In this document: in pieces, positions 25,558 through 33,787 of the stretch
Position numbering within the stretch: the stretch's first letter is position 1
Layout of the letters: each line of letters starts with the position of its first letter
Assembly: GCA_031399085.1 (NCBI GenBank)
Contig: JANNOQ010000033.1
Span: forward strand, 1 to 64,000
Reading direction: 5' to 3'
Length of the DNA stretch: 64,000 bases
Origin: R-RK-3 sp031399085
GTDB taxonomy: Bacteria; Pseudomonadota; Alphaproteobacteria; Rhizobiales; Rhodomicrobiaceae
Translations under genes and position numbers: made by a program
The notes under the pieces: generated by a model
Databases searched by the model: none
Told to the model about the DNA's origin: nothing
Seen by the model: the letters and a program-made list of their open reading frames with translations, nothing else

Positions 25558-27333
25558 ATGCCGACATACCACGCCCCCGTGAAGGACATGCAGTTCATCC
25601 TGCACGACGTGCTGCAGATCACCGCCAGCGACGTGCCTGGCTATGCCGACCTCGACGCAGGCTTCACCAGTGCCGTGCTCGACGAGGCGGGCAAGGTCGC
25701 GACCGATGTGCTCGCCCCCCTGAACGCCAGCGGCGACCGCGAGGGTTGCGTGCTGGAAAACGGTGTGGTGCGCACGCCGAAAGGCTTCAAGGAAGCCTTC
25801 GCCGCGATGAAAGAGGGCGGGTGGACCGCGCTCGATTGCGATCCCGACTATGGCGGTCAGGGCCTGCCCTATCTGATGGGCACTGCAGTGGGCGAGATCT
25901 TCGTCAGCGCCAACATGGCCTTCAACATGTATCAGGGCCTGACCCACGGCGCCTATTCCGCGATCCACGCGCACGGCACCGCTGATCAGAAGGCGACCTA
26001 CCTGCCCAAGATGGTGTCGTGCGACTGGACCGGTACGATGAACCTGACCGAACCCCATTGCGGCACCGATCTGGGCCTGATGCGAACCCGGGCCGAGCCG
26101 CAGGATGACGGCAGCTATCTGATCACCGGCACCAAGATCTTCATTTCGGCCGGTGAACATGACATGGCTGAAAACATCATCCATCTGGTGCTGGCCAAGG
26201 CGGTCGGCGGGCCCGAAGGCATCAAGGGCGTATCGCTGTTCATCGTGCCCAAGTTCCTGGTGAACGACGACGGCTCGGTGGGGGCTCGCAACGGCGTTGC
26301 TGTCGGCAAGATCGAAGACAAGATGGGCATCCACGGCAACGCGACCTGCGTGATGAACTACGACGGTGCGAAGGGCTGGCTGCTGGGCGATCTGCACAAG
26401 GGCATGCGCGCCATGTTCACCATGATGAACGAGGCGCGCCTTGGCGTGGGCCTGCAAGGCTACGCGGTGGCCGAGGCCGCCTATCAGAACGCGCTTGCCT
26501 ATGCCAAGGACCGCCTGCAGGGGCGCGCGGTGACCGGGGCCGAAAATACCGCTGGACCGGCCGACCCGCTGATCGTGCACCCCGACATCCGCCGCAACCT
26601 GATGGACCAGAAGAGCTTCGTCGAGGGCGCCCGCGCCTTCACCTTCTGGGGCGCGCATCTGATCGACCGCTCCACCCGCCTGAACGACGCCGCCGCCGAA
26701 GGGCTGATCTCGCTGATGACGCCCGTCATCAAAGGCTTCCAGACCGACAAGGGGTTCGAAATGGCCGTCGCGGCGCAACAGGTCTGGGGCGGCCACGGCT
26801 ACATCGAGGATTCGGGCATGTCGCAGTTCGCCCGCGACGCCCGGATCGCGATGATCTACGAAGGCGCGAACGGCGTTCAGGCGCTGGACCTCGTGGGCCG
26901 CAAGCTGGCGCTCGACGGCGGCAAACATGTGCTGGCCTTTTTCGAGATGGTGAAGACCATCATCAAGGACTCCGAAGGCGACGATCGGCTGCGCGGCATC
27001 CTCGACCCGCTGAAGACCGCGTCCAAGCAGATGCAGGCGGCGGGGATGTTCTTCATGCAGAACGGCATGAAGACGCCCAACGCGGCGCTGGCGGGGTCTT
27101 ACGACTTCATGCACCTGATGGGCCATGTCTGCCTTGGCCTGATGTGGGGCCGGATGGCAAAGGCGGCCTATGCCGCGCTCGATGCCGGCACGCCCGATCC
27201 CGACTTCTACCAGTCCAAGATCGCCACCGCCCGCTACTACGCCGCCCGCCACCTGCCCGCCTGCGGCATGCACCTCGCGCGCATCGAATCCGGCGCAGAC
27301 ACGGTGATGGCGCTGAAGGCCGAGGCGTTCTAG
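25558..27333 (+). CDS. acyl-CoA dehydrogenase, long form with C-terminal domain
   Basis: FAD-dependent acyl-CoA dehydrogenase of 591 aa, first oxidative step of beta-oxidation. It has the core motifs MNLTEPHCGTDLGLMRT, TGTKIFISAGEHD and QVWGGHGYIEDSGM, plus an extra helical C-terminal domain ending GADTVMALKAEAF. GGGAGAGA precedes the ATG. The same subfamily includes DmdC, the methylmercaptopropionyl-CoA dehydrogenase of DMSP degradation in roseobacters, so that is an alternative. The thiolase and FadJ genes downstream favour a fatty-acyl role. Confidence 0.88.
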   Translation: MPTYHAPVKDMQFILHDVLQITASDVPGYADLDAGFTSAVLDEAGKVATDVLAPLNASGDREGCVLENGVVRTPKGFKEAFAAMKEGGWTALDCDPDYGGQGLPYLMGTAVGEIFVSANMAFNMYQGLTHGAYSAIHAHGTADQKATYLPKMVSCDWTGTMNLTEPHCGTDLGLMRTRAEPQDDGSYLITGTKIFISAGEHDMAENIIHLVLAKAVGGPEGIKGVSLFIVPKFLVNDDGSVGARNGVAVGKIEDKMGIHGNATCVMNYDGAKGWLLGDLHKGMRAMFTMMNEARLGVGLQGYAVAEAAYQNALAYAKDRLQGRAVTGAENTAGPADPLIVHPDIRRNLMDQKSFVEGARAFTFWGAHLIDRSTRLNDAAAEGLISLMTPVIKGFQTDKGFEMAVAAQQVWGGHGYIEDSGMSQFARDARIAMIYEGANGVQALDLVGRKLALDGGKHVLAFFEMVKTIIKDSEGDDRLRGILDPLKTASKQMQAAGMFFMQNGMKTPNAALAGSYDFMHLMGHVCLGLMWGRMAKAAYAALDAGTPDPDFYQSKIATARYYAARHLPACGMHLARIESGADTVMALKAEAF

Positions 27334-27363
27334 GCTGGAGAAACCCAACGAAAGGTCCCGCCC

Positions 27364-27576
27364 ATGCCGAAACGCTTTCGCCTGACCCGCCGCTTTCCCG
27401 TCGCGATGACCGAGGACGGCCACCGCAGGCTCAAGCGTTTCGCCGCTGAGGCGGGCCTCGACGAAGGCGAGGCGCTGTCGTTCCTGTTCGAAAACTGGTC
27501 CTCTGTCATCAACGAAGACAACCTGACCCACCGCCTGCGCCTGTTCAATTCTGAACTCGAAACCCGAAAAACCTGA
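27364..27576 (+). CDS. small hypothetical protein, 70 aa
   Basis: Basic N-terminus MPKRFRLTRRFPVAMTEDGH followed by a helix-rich segment, KRFAAEAGLDEGEALSFLFE. This resembles a ribbon-helix-helix or CopG-like protein, but no family can be assigned with confidence. It lies 30 bp after the acyl-CoA dehydrogenase gene and ends just before a repeat element. The codon use is like its neighbours. Confidence 0.6.
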   Translation: MPKRFRLTRRFPVAMTEDGHRRLKRFAAEAGLDEGEALSFLFENWSSVINEDNLTHRLRLFNSELETRKT

Positions 27577-27580
27577 TCCC

Positions 27581-27632
27581 TTTCATCTTGGCCCAAATAT
27601 CCCACGGGGGTCCGGGGGTGTGAAACCCCCGG
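27581..27632 (+). repeat. intergenic hairpin repeat, copy A
   Basis: TTTCATCTTGGCCCAAATAT is followed by CCCACGGGGGT and a perfect hairpin: CCGGGGGT (27612-27619), loop GTGAA, ACCCCCGG (27625-27632). It lies between the 70-aa gene and the glutathione transferase gene. Copies B and C match it. I recall similar ATATTTGGGCCAA-linked elements scattered through Rhodobacterales genomes. Confidence 0.75.
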
Positions 27633-27659
27633 CTTCACCGGCAGTCCCAAGGACAACCC

Positions 27660-28289
27660 ATGAAACTCTATTGCTTCGGCGAATCCGGCAATGCCTACAA
27701 ATGCGCCCTCGCCCTGACCTTTGCAGGCCTCGAGTGGGAGCCGATCTATGTCGACTTCTTCAACGGCGGCAGCCGCACGCCAGAGTTTCGCGCGATCAAT
27801 GAAATGGGCGAGGTGCCGGTGCTGGTCGATGGCGAAACCACGCTGACGCAATCCGGCGTGATCCTCGATTACATCAGCTCGAAGACCGGCAAGCTCGGTG
27901 GCAAGTCCGCGGCCGAGCGGCGTGAGGTGCTGCGCTGGCTGTTCTGGGACAACCACAAGTTCTCGGGCCCGATCGCCACGACGCGCTTTCTGAACAATTT
28001 CCTGCCCGAAGACAAACGTCCCGCCGGCGTGATCCCGTTTCAGCAGGGCCGGCTCAAGGCCGCCTACACCATCCTGAACGACCATCTTGCCAATCGCCCC
28101 TGGGTGGCGGGGGCGGCGATGACCACGGCCGATCTGTCGCTGTGCGGTTATCTCTACTACCCCGAACCCTTCGGTTTTGCCCCCGCGGACTGGCCGCATA
28201 TCGACGCCTGGCTCGACCGCATCGCCGCGACCCCCGGCTGGAAACACCCCTATGACATGATGCCCGGCAATCCGTCGGATCGGGCCTGA
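27660..28289 (+). CDS. glutathione S-transferase family protein
   Basis: A 209-aa GST with the thioredoxin-like N-terminal domain (MKLYCFGESGNAYKCALALT, then EMGEVPVLVDGETTLTQSG, where VPVL and the following residues bind glutathione) and an all-helical C-terminal domain. The catalytic position near the N-terminus is occupied by CFGESGNAYK, giving a serine candidate. It stands in a beta-oxidation region, where GSTs may act on reactive CoA or lipid products. It ends 10 bp before the thiolase gene. Confidence 0.87.
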   Translation: MKLYCFGESGNAYKCALALTFAGLEWEPIYVDFFNGGSRTPEFRAINEMGEVPVLVDGETTLTQSGVILDYISSKTGKLGGKSAAERREVLRWLFWDNHKFSGPIATTRFLNNFLPEDKRPAGVIPFQQGRLKAAYTILNDHLANRPWVAGAAMTTADLSLCGYLYYPEPFGFAPADWPHIDAWLDRIAATPGWKHPYDMMPGNPSDRA

Positions 28290-28299
28290 GGAGGACACG

Positions 28300-29511
28300 A
28301 TGACCGAAGCCTACATCTATGACGCCGTCCGCAGCCCGCGCGGCAAGGGCCGCCCCGATGGGTCCCTGCATGAGGTGACCTCCGTCGCGCTGTCGGCCAA
28401 GATCCTGAACGCGATGAAGGACCGCAACGGGCTGACCGGCCACGCGGTCGAGGATGTGATCTGGGGCAACGTCACGCAGGTTGGCGAACAGGGCGGCAAT
28501 CTGGCGCGTACCGCCGTGCTGGCGTCAGATCTCGACGAAAGCATTCCCGGCCTCGCGATCAACCGGTTCTGTGCCAGCGGCATGGAGGCGGTGAACCTGG
28601 CCGCCAACCAGATCCGCGGTGGCGCAGGGCACGCCTACATCGCGGGCGGGGTCGAGATGATGGGCCGCGTGGCCATGGGCAGCGACGGGGCCGCGATCGC
28701 CGCCGACCCGACGGTGGCGATGAAAACCTATTTCGTCCCGCAAGGGATCAGCGCCGACATCATCGCGACCGAGTATGGCTTCAGTCGCGACGACGCCGAT
28801 CTGCTGGCGGTGGAAAGCCAGAAACGCGCCGCCGCAGCGTGGAAGGACAACCGCTTTGCCCGCTCTGTGGTCGAGATCAAGGACCAGAACGGCCTGCACA
28901 TCCTCAGCCACGACGAATACATGCGCCCCGGCACCGACATGCAGGCGCTTGGCGCGTTGAAACCCGCGTTCAAGGACATGGGCGAAGGGATGCAGGGTTT
29001 CGACAAGATCGCGCTGATGAAATATCCGCATCTGGAGCGGATCAACCATATCCACCACGCAGGCAATTCCAGCGGGATCGTCGATGGTGCCGCTGCCGTC
29101 CTGATCGGCAGCAAGGAATTCGGCGAGGCGCATGGCCTCAAACCCCGCGCCCGAATCCGCGCGACCGCCAAGATCGGCACCGACCCCACCATCATGCTGA
29201 CCGGCCCGGTGCCGGTGACCGAAAAGATCCTGCGCGAAGCGGGCATGAGCATCGCGGACATCGACCTTTTCGAAGTCAACGAGGCCTTTGCCGCCGTGGT
29301 CCTGCGGTTCATGCAGGCGTTCGATGTCGATGCCGACCGGGTAAACGTGAACGGCGGATCCATCGCAATGGGGCATCCGCTGGGGGCCACTGGGGCCATC
29401 ATCATCGGCACGCTGCTCGACGAGTTGGAGCGTTCCGGCAAAGGCACCGGTCTGGCCACCCTGTGCATCGCCAGCGGCATGGGGGCTGCCACGATCATCG
29501 AGCGGGTGTGA
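28300..29511 (+). CDS. fadA: acetyl-CoA C-acyltransferase (thiolase)
   Basis: Last step of beta-oxidation, thiolytic release of acetyl-CoA. The 403-aa enzyme has the acyl-accepting cysteine in INRFCASGMEAVNLAANQI, the histidine in GGSIAMGHPLGATGA and the C-terminal cysteine in LATLCIASGMGAATII. GAGGAGG is correctly placed before the ATG. The FadJ gene is separated from it by a four-gene cassette and a regulatory-looking intergenic region, unlike the adjacent fadA-fadB order common elsewhere. Confidence 0.93.
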   Translation: MTEAYIYDAVRSPRGKGRPDGSLHEVTSVALSAKILNAMKDRNGLTGHAVEDVIWGNVTQVGEQGGNLARTAVLASDLDESIPGLAINRFCASGMEAVNLAANQIRGGAGHAYIAGGVEMMGRVAMGSDGAAIAADPTVAMKTYFVPQGISADIIATEYGFSRDDADLLAVESQKRAAAAWKDNRFARSVVEIKDQNGLHILSHDEYMRPGTDMQALGALKPAFKDMGEGMQGFDKIALMKYPHLERINHIHHAGNSSGIVDGAAAVLIGSKEFGEAHGLKPRARIRATAKIGTDPTIMLTGPVPVTEKILREAGMSIADIDLFEVNEAFAAVVLRFMQAFDVDADRVNVNGGSIAMGHPLGATGAIIIGTLLDELERSGKGTGLATLCIASGMGAATIIERV

Positions 29512-29553
29512 CACCGATGTGGGGGCAGGTTTCTGGCAATTCCGCATGGCACT

Positions 29554-29672
29554 TGACCAACTGGTCAGACATCTTGGCCATGCGCGACATGCATACCCCC
29601 CATGATGTCGCAAATAGACATCGTGGAGTCGGTATCGCGTACCGTGCAATTTATGTCAGTGATATTGACATA
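29554..29672. promoter_or_regulatory. cluster of GACAT/ATGTC motifs and perfect inverted repeats
   Basis: In this 119-bp stretch the pentamer GACAT or its complement starts at 29568, 29586, 29605, 29617, 29653 and 29667. Perfect dyads are TGACCA-AC-TGGTCA (29554-29567), GCGACAT-N14-ATGTCGC (29584-29611), GATGTC-N7-GACATC (29604-29622) and TATGTCA-N7-TGACATA (29652-29672). It lies directly before the NTF2/cupin/fadJ operon. It is probably a multi-site operator or promoter; the regulator is unknown. Confidence 0.55.
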
Positions 29673-29703
29673 GATCTTCCAAACCGGTTCGGGCTCCCCC
29701 TTC

Positions 29704-30129
29704 ATGTTTCAGCAATTGCAAGACCAGGTCCAGTGGCGGGCCGACCTGTTCCTGTCGGGTCGGTTCGAAGACATGAGTCGCGAGTACATCTTTCCGCTGC
29801 CGGTCTATGTGCACAATCGCCTGATCGCGTTGCGCACGGCGTCGGAAGGGATGGCGCAGGCGGCATCCGTACGCACGGCCCTGCAACACCGGCAGATCGA
29901 AACGCTGAAGATCACCGTCAAGGCGATCGAGGTGCCGCGCGACGGCCGGTTTCGCGTCTGGGCAGATTGGCACGCCGTATCGCGCGACTGCCGCCGGTCG
30001 CGGCGGATGGGACTGGTGTATTACATGCGCGAAACCGGGGCGGGCATCCGGTCAGAGATGCTGCACTACACCTTTCGCCGCGACTCGACCGGCCGCGCCT
30101 TGATCCGGACGCAAAAGCAGCGCGCCTGA
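29704..30129 (+). CDS. NTF2-like domain protein, unknown function
   Basis: A 141-aa protein beginning MFQQLQDQVQWRADLFLSGR. The pattern of an N-terminal helix, FPLPVYVHNRL, then alternating strands (TLKITVKAIEVPRDGRFRVW, MGLVYYMRETG) suggests the NTF2/SnoaL cone fold. No catalytic residues can be assigned. It is the first gene of an operon running through two cupins and a second NTF2-like protein into fadJ, preceded by the GACAT cluster. Confidence 0.6.
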   Translation: MFQQLQDQVQWRADLFLSGRFEDMSREYIFPLPVYVHNRLIALRTASEGMAQAASVRTALQHRQIETLKITVKAIEVPRDGRFRVWADWHAVSRDCRRSRRMGLVYYMRETGAGIRSEMLHYTFRRDSTGRALIRTQKQRA

Positions 30130-30160
30130 CACCGCCCGGCCCTTGTCGACGGGGGCCGGC

Positions 30161-30631
30161 ATGGGCGTGATCGACCAGACCGCCTGCCCCATCAGGACCG
30201 GCTCGATCTACCCCTCGCCCTACCGCGAGATGATGGCGGGGCGGTCTTCCTTGCGGCTGGGCGACGCCGGCGGATTGACGCAGTTCGGCGCCAATCTGGT
30301 GATCCTGCAGCCCGGCGCGATGTCGTCCCTGCGCCATTGGCACCGACACGAGGACGAATTCGTGATGGTCGTACAAGGCGTCTGCACGCTGGTGCAGGAC
30401 GCCGGCGCAACGGACATGCATCCCGGCGACTGTGCTGCCTTCAGGGCGGGTGATCCCGATGGCCACCATATCATCAACCGTTCCGATGCCGAGGCGCGGT
30501 TCCTCGTCGTGGGCCACCGCGCGCCGCGCGAGGTGGCAACCTATAGCGACGTCGATTTGCGTGTGGAACAGGCAGGCGGCGTGAACACCTTTACCTACCG
30601 CGACGGCACGCCATGGATAGGACCGCGATGA
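30161..30631 (+). CDS. cupin domain protein
   Basis: A 156-aa single-domain cupin. Motif 1 is RHWHRHEDEFVMVVQG, with the histidines and glutamate for a metal site. Motif 2 is PGDCAAFRAGDPDGHHIINR. GLTQFGANLV precedes motif 1. The ATG at 30161 is used; a TTG at 30143 adds six residues. Such cupins are similar to sugar isomerase or XRE-linked sensor cupins. It is followed 22 bp later by a second cupin. Confidence 0.82.
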   Translation: MGVIDQTACPIRTGSIYPSPYREMMAGRSSLRLGDAGGLTQFGANLVILQPGAMSSLRHWHRHEDEFVMVVQGVCTLVQDAGATDMHPGDCAAFRAGDPDGHHIINRSDAEARFLVVGHRAPREVATYSDVDLRVEQAGGVNTFTYRDGTPWIGPR

Positions 30632-30653
30632 CCCCGCAATCAGGACCGCACCG

Positions 30654-31091
30654 ATGCCGAAAGTGACCTTGGCCACCCGATCGCACGACCCCGCAGGCTC
30701 CGGCGGGGGACCCTACAGCTATCCTTTCGAGGGGGGTGCCGGCGGCCCGACGCAGTTCGGCGCGCATGTCGATGTTCTGTCGCCCGGCGCACGCGCATCA
30801 CGGCATCGCGACCCGAATGCAGACGAGATGGTCTACTTGCTGTCGGGCGAGTTAATGCTGATCGAATACACCGATATGACGCTGCGCCCGGGCGAGGCGG
30901 CGTGCTGGCAGGCGGGCCGGTCGATCGGCTCCCATCTTGAAAACCGCAGCGCCGACGACGCCACGTACCTTGTCACAGGTGCCCGCGCCCGCACCGGCCA
31001 CAGCCACGACCCGGATCTGGGGCTCAATTCCATGATGGACGAACCCCGACGCCTCCACCGCCGACGCGAACGACCGGAAAGGCCGGACTGA
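30654..31091 (+). CDS. cupin domain protein with altered metal motif
   Basis: A 145-aa cupin related to the preceding one (shared TQFGA and ENRS/NRS patterns). Motif 1 reads SRHRDPNADEMVYLLSGE, where one of the expected metal-binding histidines is replaced by Asp. Motif 2 PGEAACWQAGRSIGSHLENR keeps its histidine. The C-terminus is very basic (RRLHRRRERPERPD). Loss of a ligand suggests a non-catalytic or differently metallated partner of the first cupin. Confidence 0.78.
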   Translation: MPKVTLATRSHDPAGSGGGPYSYPFEGGAGGPTQFGAHVDVLSPGARASRHRDPNADEMVYLLSGELMLIEYTDMTLRPGEAACWQAGRSIGSHLENRSADDATYLVTGARARTGHSHDPDLGLNSMMDEPRRLHRRRERPERPD

Positions 31092-31092
31092 C

Positions 31093-31560
31093 ATGCGGGC
31101 CACGAAAATAGCGCAAGACTATCTGGACGAAGTCGCGGCCATAGTGATGGCAGACGATTGGGACGCCTACTGCGATGCCATAAGCAGGCCCTTCCTGCTG
31201 ATCACCCACACCACGACGATGAGCTTTGCCACGCCCGACGATATTCGCGGCGTCTATCAGGACTTTGTCCTGTTGCTGCGCACTCAGCGGGTCACCGATT
31301 TCATCCGCCTCGTCGAAGCGGCGCAGCAGATCGACCCGAACCTCATTTCCGCCCGCTACATCACGCATCTGATGTCGGGCAGCCATCGCATCCTCGAACC
31401 GGTGCGGTCCAGCATCTCGCTTCGGCTCGAAGGCAACCGCTGGCGCGCCGCGTCGATCACCAATGCCGTCTCAAATTCTCGCTGGCCGCTGCTGATGCCG
31501 GAAATGACGCCGATCTCGGCCGATACCACTTCTCCTGCGAAAGGATCCGACCATGACTGA
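31093..31560 (+). CDS. NTF2-like domain protein, unknown function
   Basis: A 155-aa protein with a helical start (AQDYLDEVAAIVMADDWDAY), then ISRPFLLITHTTTMSFATPD and a strand-rich end. The plan is the same as the 29704-30129 product (PF-LPVYVHNRLIALRTASEG matches PFLLITHTTTMSFATPDDI in position), so the two are probably paralogs flanking the cupin pair. It follows the second cupin by 1 bp and overlaps fadJ by 8 bases, which ties the cassette to beta-oxidation expression. Confidence 0.6.
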   Translation: MRATKIAQDYLDEVAAIVMADDWDAYCDAISRPFLLITHTTTMSFATPDDIRGVYQDFVLLLRTQRVTDFIRLVEAAQQIDPNLISARYITHLMSGSHRILEPVRSSISLRLEGNRWRAASITNAVSNSRWPLLMPEMTPISADTTSPAKGSDHD

Positions 31561-33754
31561 CTTTACCTGTGCCGTGGATGCCGACGGCGTCGCCACGATA
31601 ACCTGGGACGTCCCGGGGCGGTCGATGAACGTGATGTCACAGGCCGGCTTTGCCGAACTTGACGGGCTGATCGACCGGGCGCTGGCGGATGCTGCCGTGA
31701 AAGGCGTGATCCTGACCAGCGGCAAGAAGGATTTCGCGGGTGGGATGGACCTGAACGCAATCGCGAAGATGAAGGAAGACGGCGGCGACAGCCCGGCCAA
31801 ATCGGTGTTCGAAGGCGTAATGGCGATGCACGCCATCCTGCGCAAGATCGAACGGGCCGGGATGGACCCCAAGACGCTGAGAGGCGCCAAGCCGATCGTG
31901 GCGGCCCTGCCCGGCACGGCGCTGGGGATCGGGTTCGAATTGCCGCTGTCGTGTCACCGGATCTTTGCCGCCGACAACCCGAAAGCCAAGATCGGCCTGC
32001 CGGAGATCATGGTCGGCATCTTCCCCGGTGCCGGCGGAACGACGCGTCTGGTTCGCAAGATGGGCGCGATGATGGCAGCGCCCTTCCTGCTGGAAGGCAA
32101 GCTGAGCGACCCGAAGGGCGCAAGGGCCGCCGGTCTGATCGACGAGGTGGTCGCCCCCGAGGATCTGCTGGCGCGGGCAAAGGACTGGGTTCTGGCCGCG
32201 AAAGAAGCCGATCTGGTCAAACCTTGGGATGCCAGGGGTTACAAGATGCCCGGCGGCACGCCCTATCACCCGGCTGGCTTCATGACCTTCGTCGGAGCCA
32301 GCGCGATGGTTCTGGGCAAGACCTTCGGCGTCTATCCGGCGGCCAAGGCGCTGCTGGCGGCGGTCTATGAAGGCGCGATGGTGCCGTTCGACGTGGCCCT
32401 GAAGATCGAGGCGCGGCATTTCACGTCCGTGCTGATGAATCCGTCCTCGGCTGCGATGATCCGCAGCCTGTTCATCAACAAGGAGGCGCTGGAAAAGGGC
32501 GCGAACCGGCCCGCCGTCGCGGACGAGAAGGTGCGCAAGGTCGGGATCATCGGGGCGGGCATGATGGGGGCCGGGATCGCCTATGTTTCGGCCAATGCCG
32601 GGATCGAGGTGGTGCTGATCGACGCCGCGCAAGAGGCGGCGGATCGGGGCAAATCCTATTCCGCCGACCTGTTGGACAAGGGCATCCAGCGCAAGAAGGT
32701 CACGGCGGCGCAAAAGGACGAAACGCTGGCGCGGATCACCGCGACGACCGATTACACCAAGCTGGCGGGCTGCGATCTGATCGTCGAGGCGGTGTTCGAG
32801 GATATGAAGGTCAAGGCCGAGGTGACGGCAAAGGTCGATGCGGCCACCGGACCCGACACGGTCTTTGCCTCCAACACCTCGACCCTGCCAATCACTGAAC
32901 TGGCTAAGGCGTCTGCCCACGCCGACAGGTTCATCGGCATCCATTTCTTTAGCCCGGTCGACAAGATGATGCTGGTCGAGATCATCCGCGGCAAGGCGAC
33001 CGGCGATGTCGCGGTGGCCAAGGCGCTGGACTACGTCCGGCAGATCCGCAAGACGCCGATCGTGGTCAACGACGCGCGCTTCTTTTACGCCAACCGCTGC
33101 ATCATCCCCTACATCAACGAAGGCATCCGGATGGTCGCCGAGGGCGTGGAACCCGCGCTGATCGAAAACGCAGCCAAGCTGGTGGGCATGCCGCTTGGCC
33201 CGCTGCAACTGGTCGACGAAACCTCGATCGACCTCGGGGTGAAGATCGCCAAGGCCACCAAACTCGCAATGGGCGACGCCTATCCCGACGGCGCGGTCGA
33301 TACGGTTCTGTTCGCGATGGCCGATCAGGGGCGACTGGGCAAGAAATCGAACGCGGGGTTCTACGCCTATGACGCCGCAGGCAAACGGACGGGTCTGTGG
33401 GACGGGCTTCAGGTCGCCTATCCCGTGACCGACGCGCAGCCCGACCTTACCGACGTGCAGCACCGATTGCTGATGGCGCAGGTGCTGGAGGCGGTGCGCG
33501 CGCTGGAAGATGGCGTGCTGACCGACATCCGCGAAGGCGACGTCGGGGCGATCTTGGGCTGGGGCTTTGCCCCGTGGTCGGGCGGGCCGATCTCGTGGCT
33601 CGACATTCTGGGGGCCGGCCGCGCCGTGGAAATCTGCGACGCACTGACCGCCCGCCACGGCGCGCGGTTCACCACACCCGCGCTGCTGCGCGACATGGCG
33701 GCAAAAGGAGAAACGTTCTATGGCCGGTTTGCCGCGGCACAAAAAGCCGCCTGA
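31553..33754 (+). CDS. fadJ: fatty oxidation multifunctional enzyme (enoyl-CoA hydratase / 3-hydroxyacyl-CoA dehydrogenase)
   Basis: Bifunctional beta-oxidation enzyme of 733 aa. The N-terminal crotonase domain has KKDFAGGMDLNAIA and ALGIGFELPLSCHRIFA, then GLPEIMVGIFPGAGGTTRL. The NAD domain begins VGIIGAGMMGAGIAYVSANA at about residue 330, with FIGIHFFSPVDKMMLVEII and the C-terminal dehydrogenase helices. It works with the thiolase encoded at 28300. It could equally be named fadB-type; the family is clear. A GC-rich hairpin follows. Confidence 0.94.
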   Translation: MTDFTCAVDADGVATITWDVPGRSMNVMSQAGFAELDGLIDRALADAAVKGVILTSGKKDFAGGMDLNAIAKMKEDGGDSPAKSVFEGVMAMHAILRKIERAGMDPKTLRGAKPIVAALPGTALGIGFELPLSCHRIFAADNPKAKIGLPEIMVGIFPGAGGTTRLVRKMGAMMAAPFLLEGKLSDPKGARAAGLIDEVVAPEDLLARAKDWVLAAKEADLVKPWDARGYKMPGGTPYHPAGFMTFVGASAMVLGKTFGVYPAAKALLAAVYEGAMVPFDVALKIEARHFTSVLMNPSSAAMIRSLFINKEALEKGANRPAVADEKVRKVGIIGAGMMGAGIAYVSANAGIEVVLIDAAQEAADRGKSYSADLLDKGIQRKKVTAAQKDETLARITATTDYTKLAGCDLIVEAVFEDMKVKAEVTAKVDAATGPDTVFASNTSTLPITELAKASAHADRFIGIHFFSPVDKMMLVEIIRGKATGDVAVAKALDYVRQIRKTPIVVNDARFFYANRCIIPYINEGIRMVAEGVEPALIENAAKLVGMPLGPLQLVDETSIDLGVKIAKATKLAMGDAYPDGAVDTVLFAMADQGRLGKKSNAGFYAYDAAGKRTGLWDGLQVAYPVTDAQPDLTDVQHRLLMAQVLEAVRALEDGVLTDIREGDVGAILGWGFAPWSGGPISWLDILGAGRAVEICDALTARHGARFTTPALLRDMAAKGETFYGRFAAAQKAA

Positions 33755-33761
33755 CGGCTGG

Positions 33762-33787
33762 GGCCGGGGCGCCCCTGTGCCCCGGCC
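33762..33787. terminator. hairpin between convergent fadJ and sulfotransferase genes
   Basis: GGCCGGGGC (33762-33770) pairs perfectly with GCCCCGGCC (33779-33787) across an 8-nt loop. It lies between two convergent genes and has no T run, so it probably marks both 3' ends. Confidence 0.6.

Noticed and set aside
25408..27531. A 707-codon open frame on the minus strand opposite the acyl-CoA dehydrogenase
   Set aside because: It mirrors the true gene; GC-rich third positions remove stops in the antisense frame. Its translation is rich in His/Gly/Val/Gln with no domain, and the plus strand has all family motifs.
29560..29576. Match to the E. coli FadR operator (AACTGGTCAGACATCTT, 14 of 17 positions)
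   Set aside because: Tempting beside fadA and fadJ, but FadR itself is gammaproteobacterial and the stronger symmetry is the TGACCA/TGGTCA dyad; kept only as a general GntR-like possibility.
29604..29672. PpsR/CrtJ-type TGT-N12-ACA sites
   Set aside because: The spacings here are 9 and 11 instead of 12, and no photosynthesis genes are nearby.
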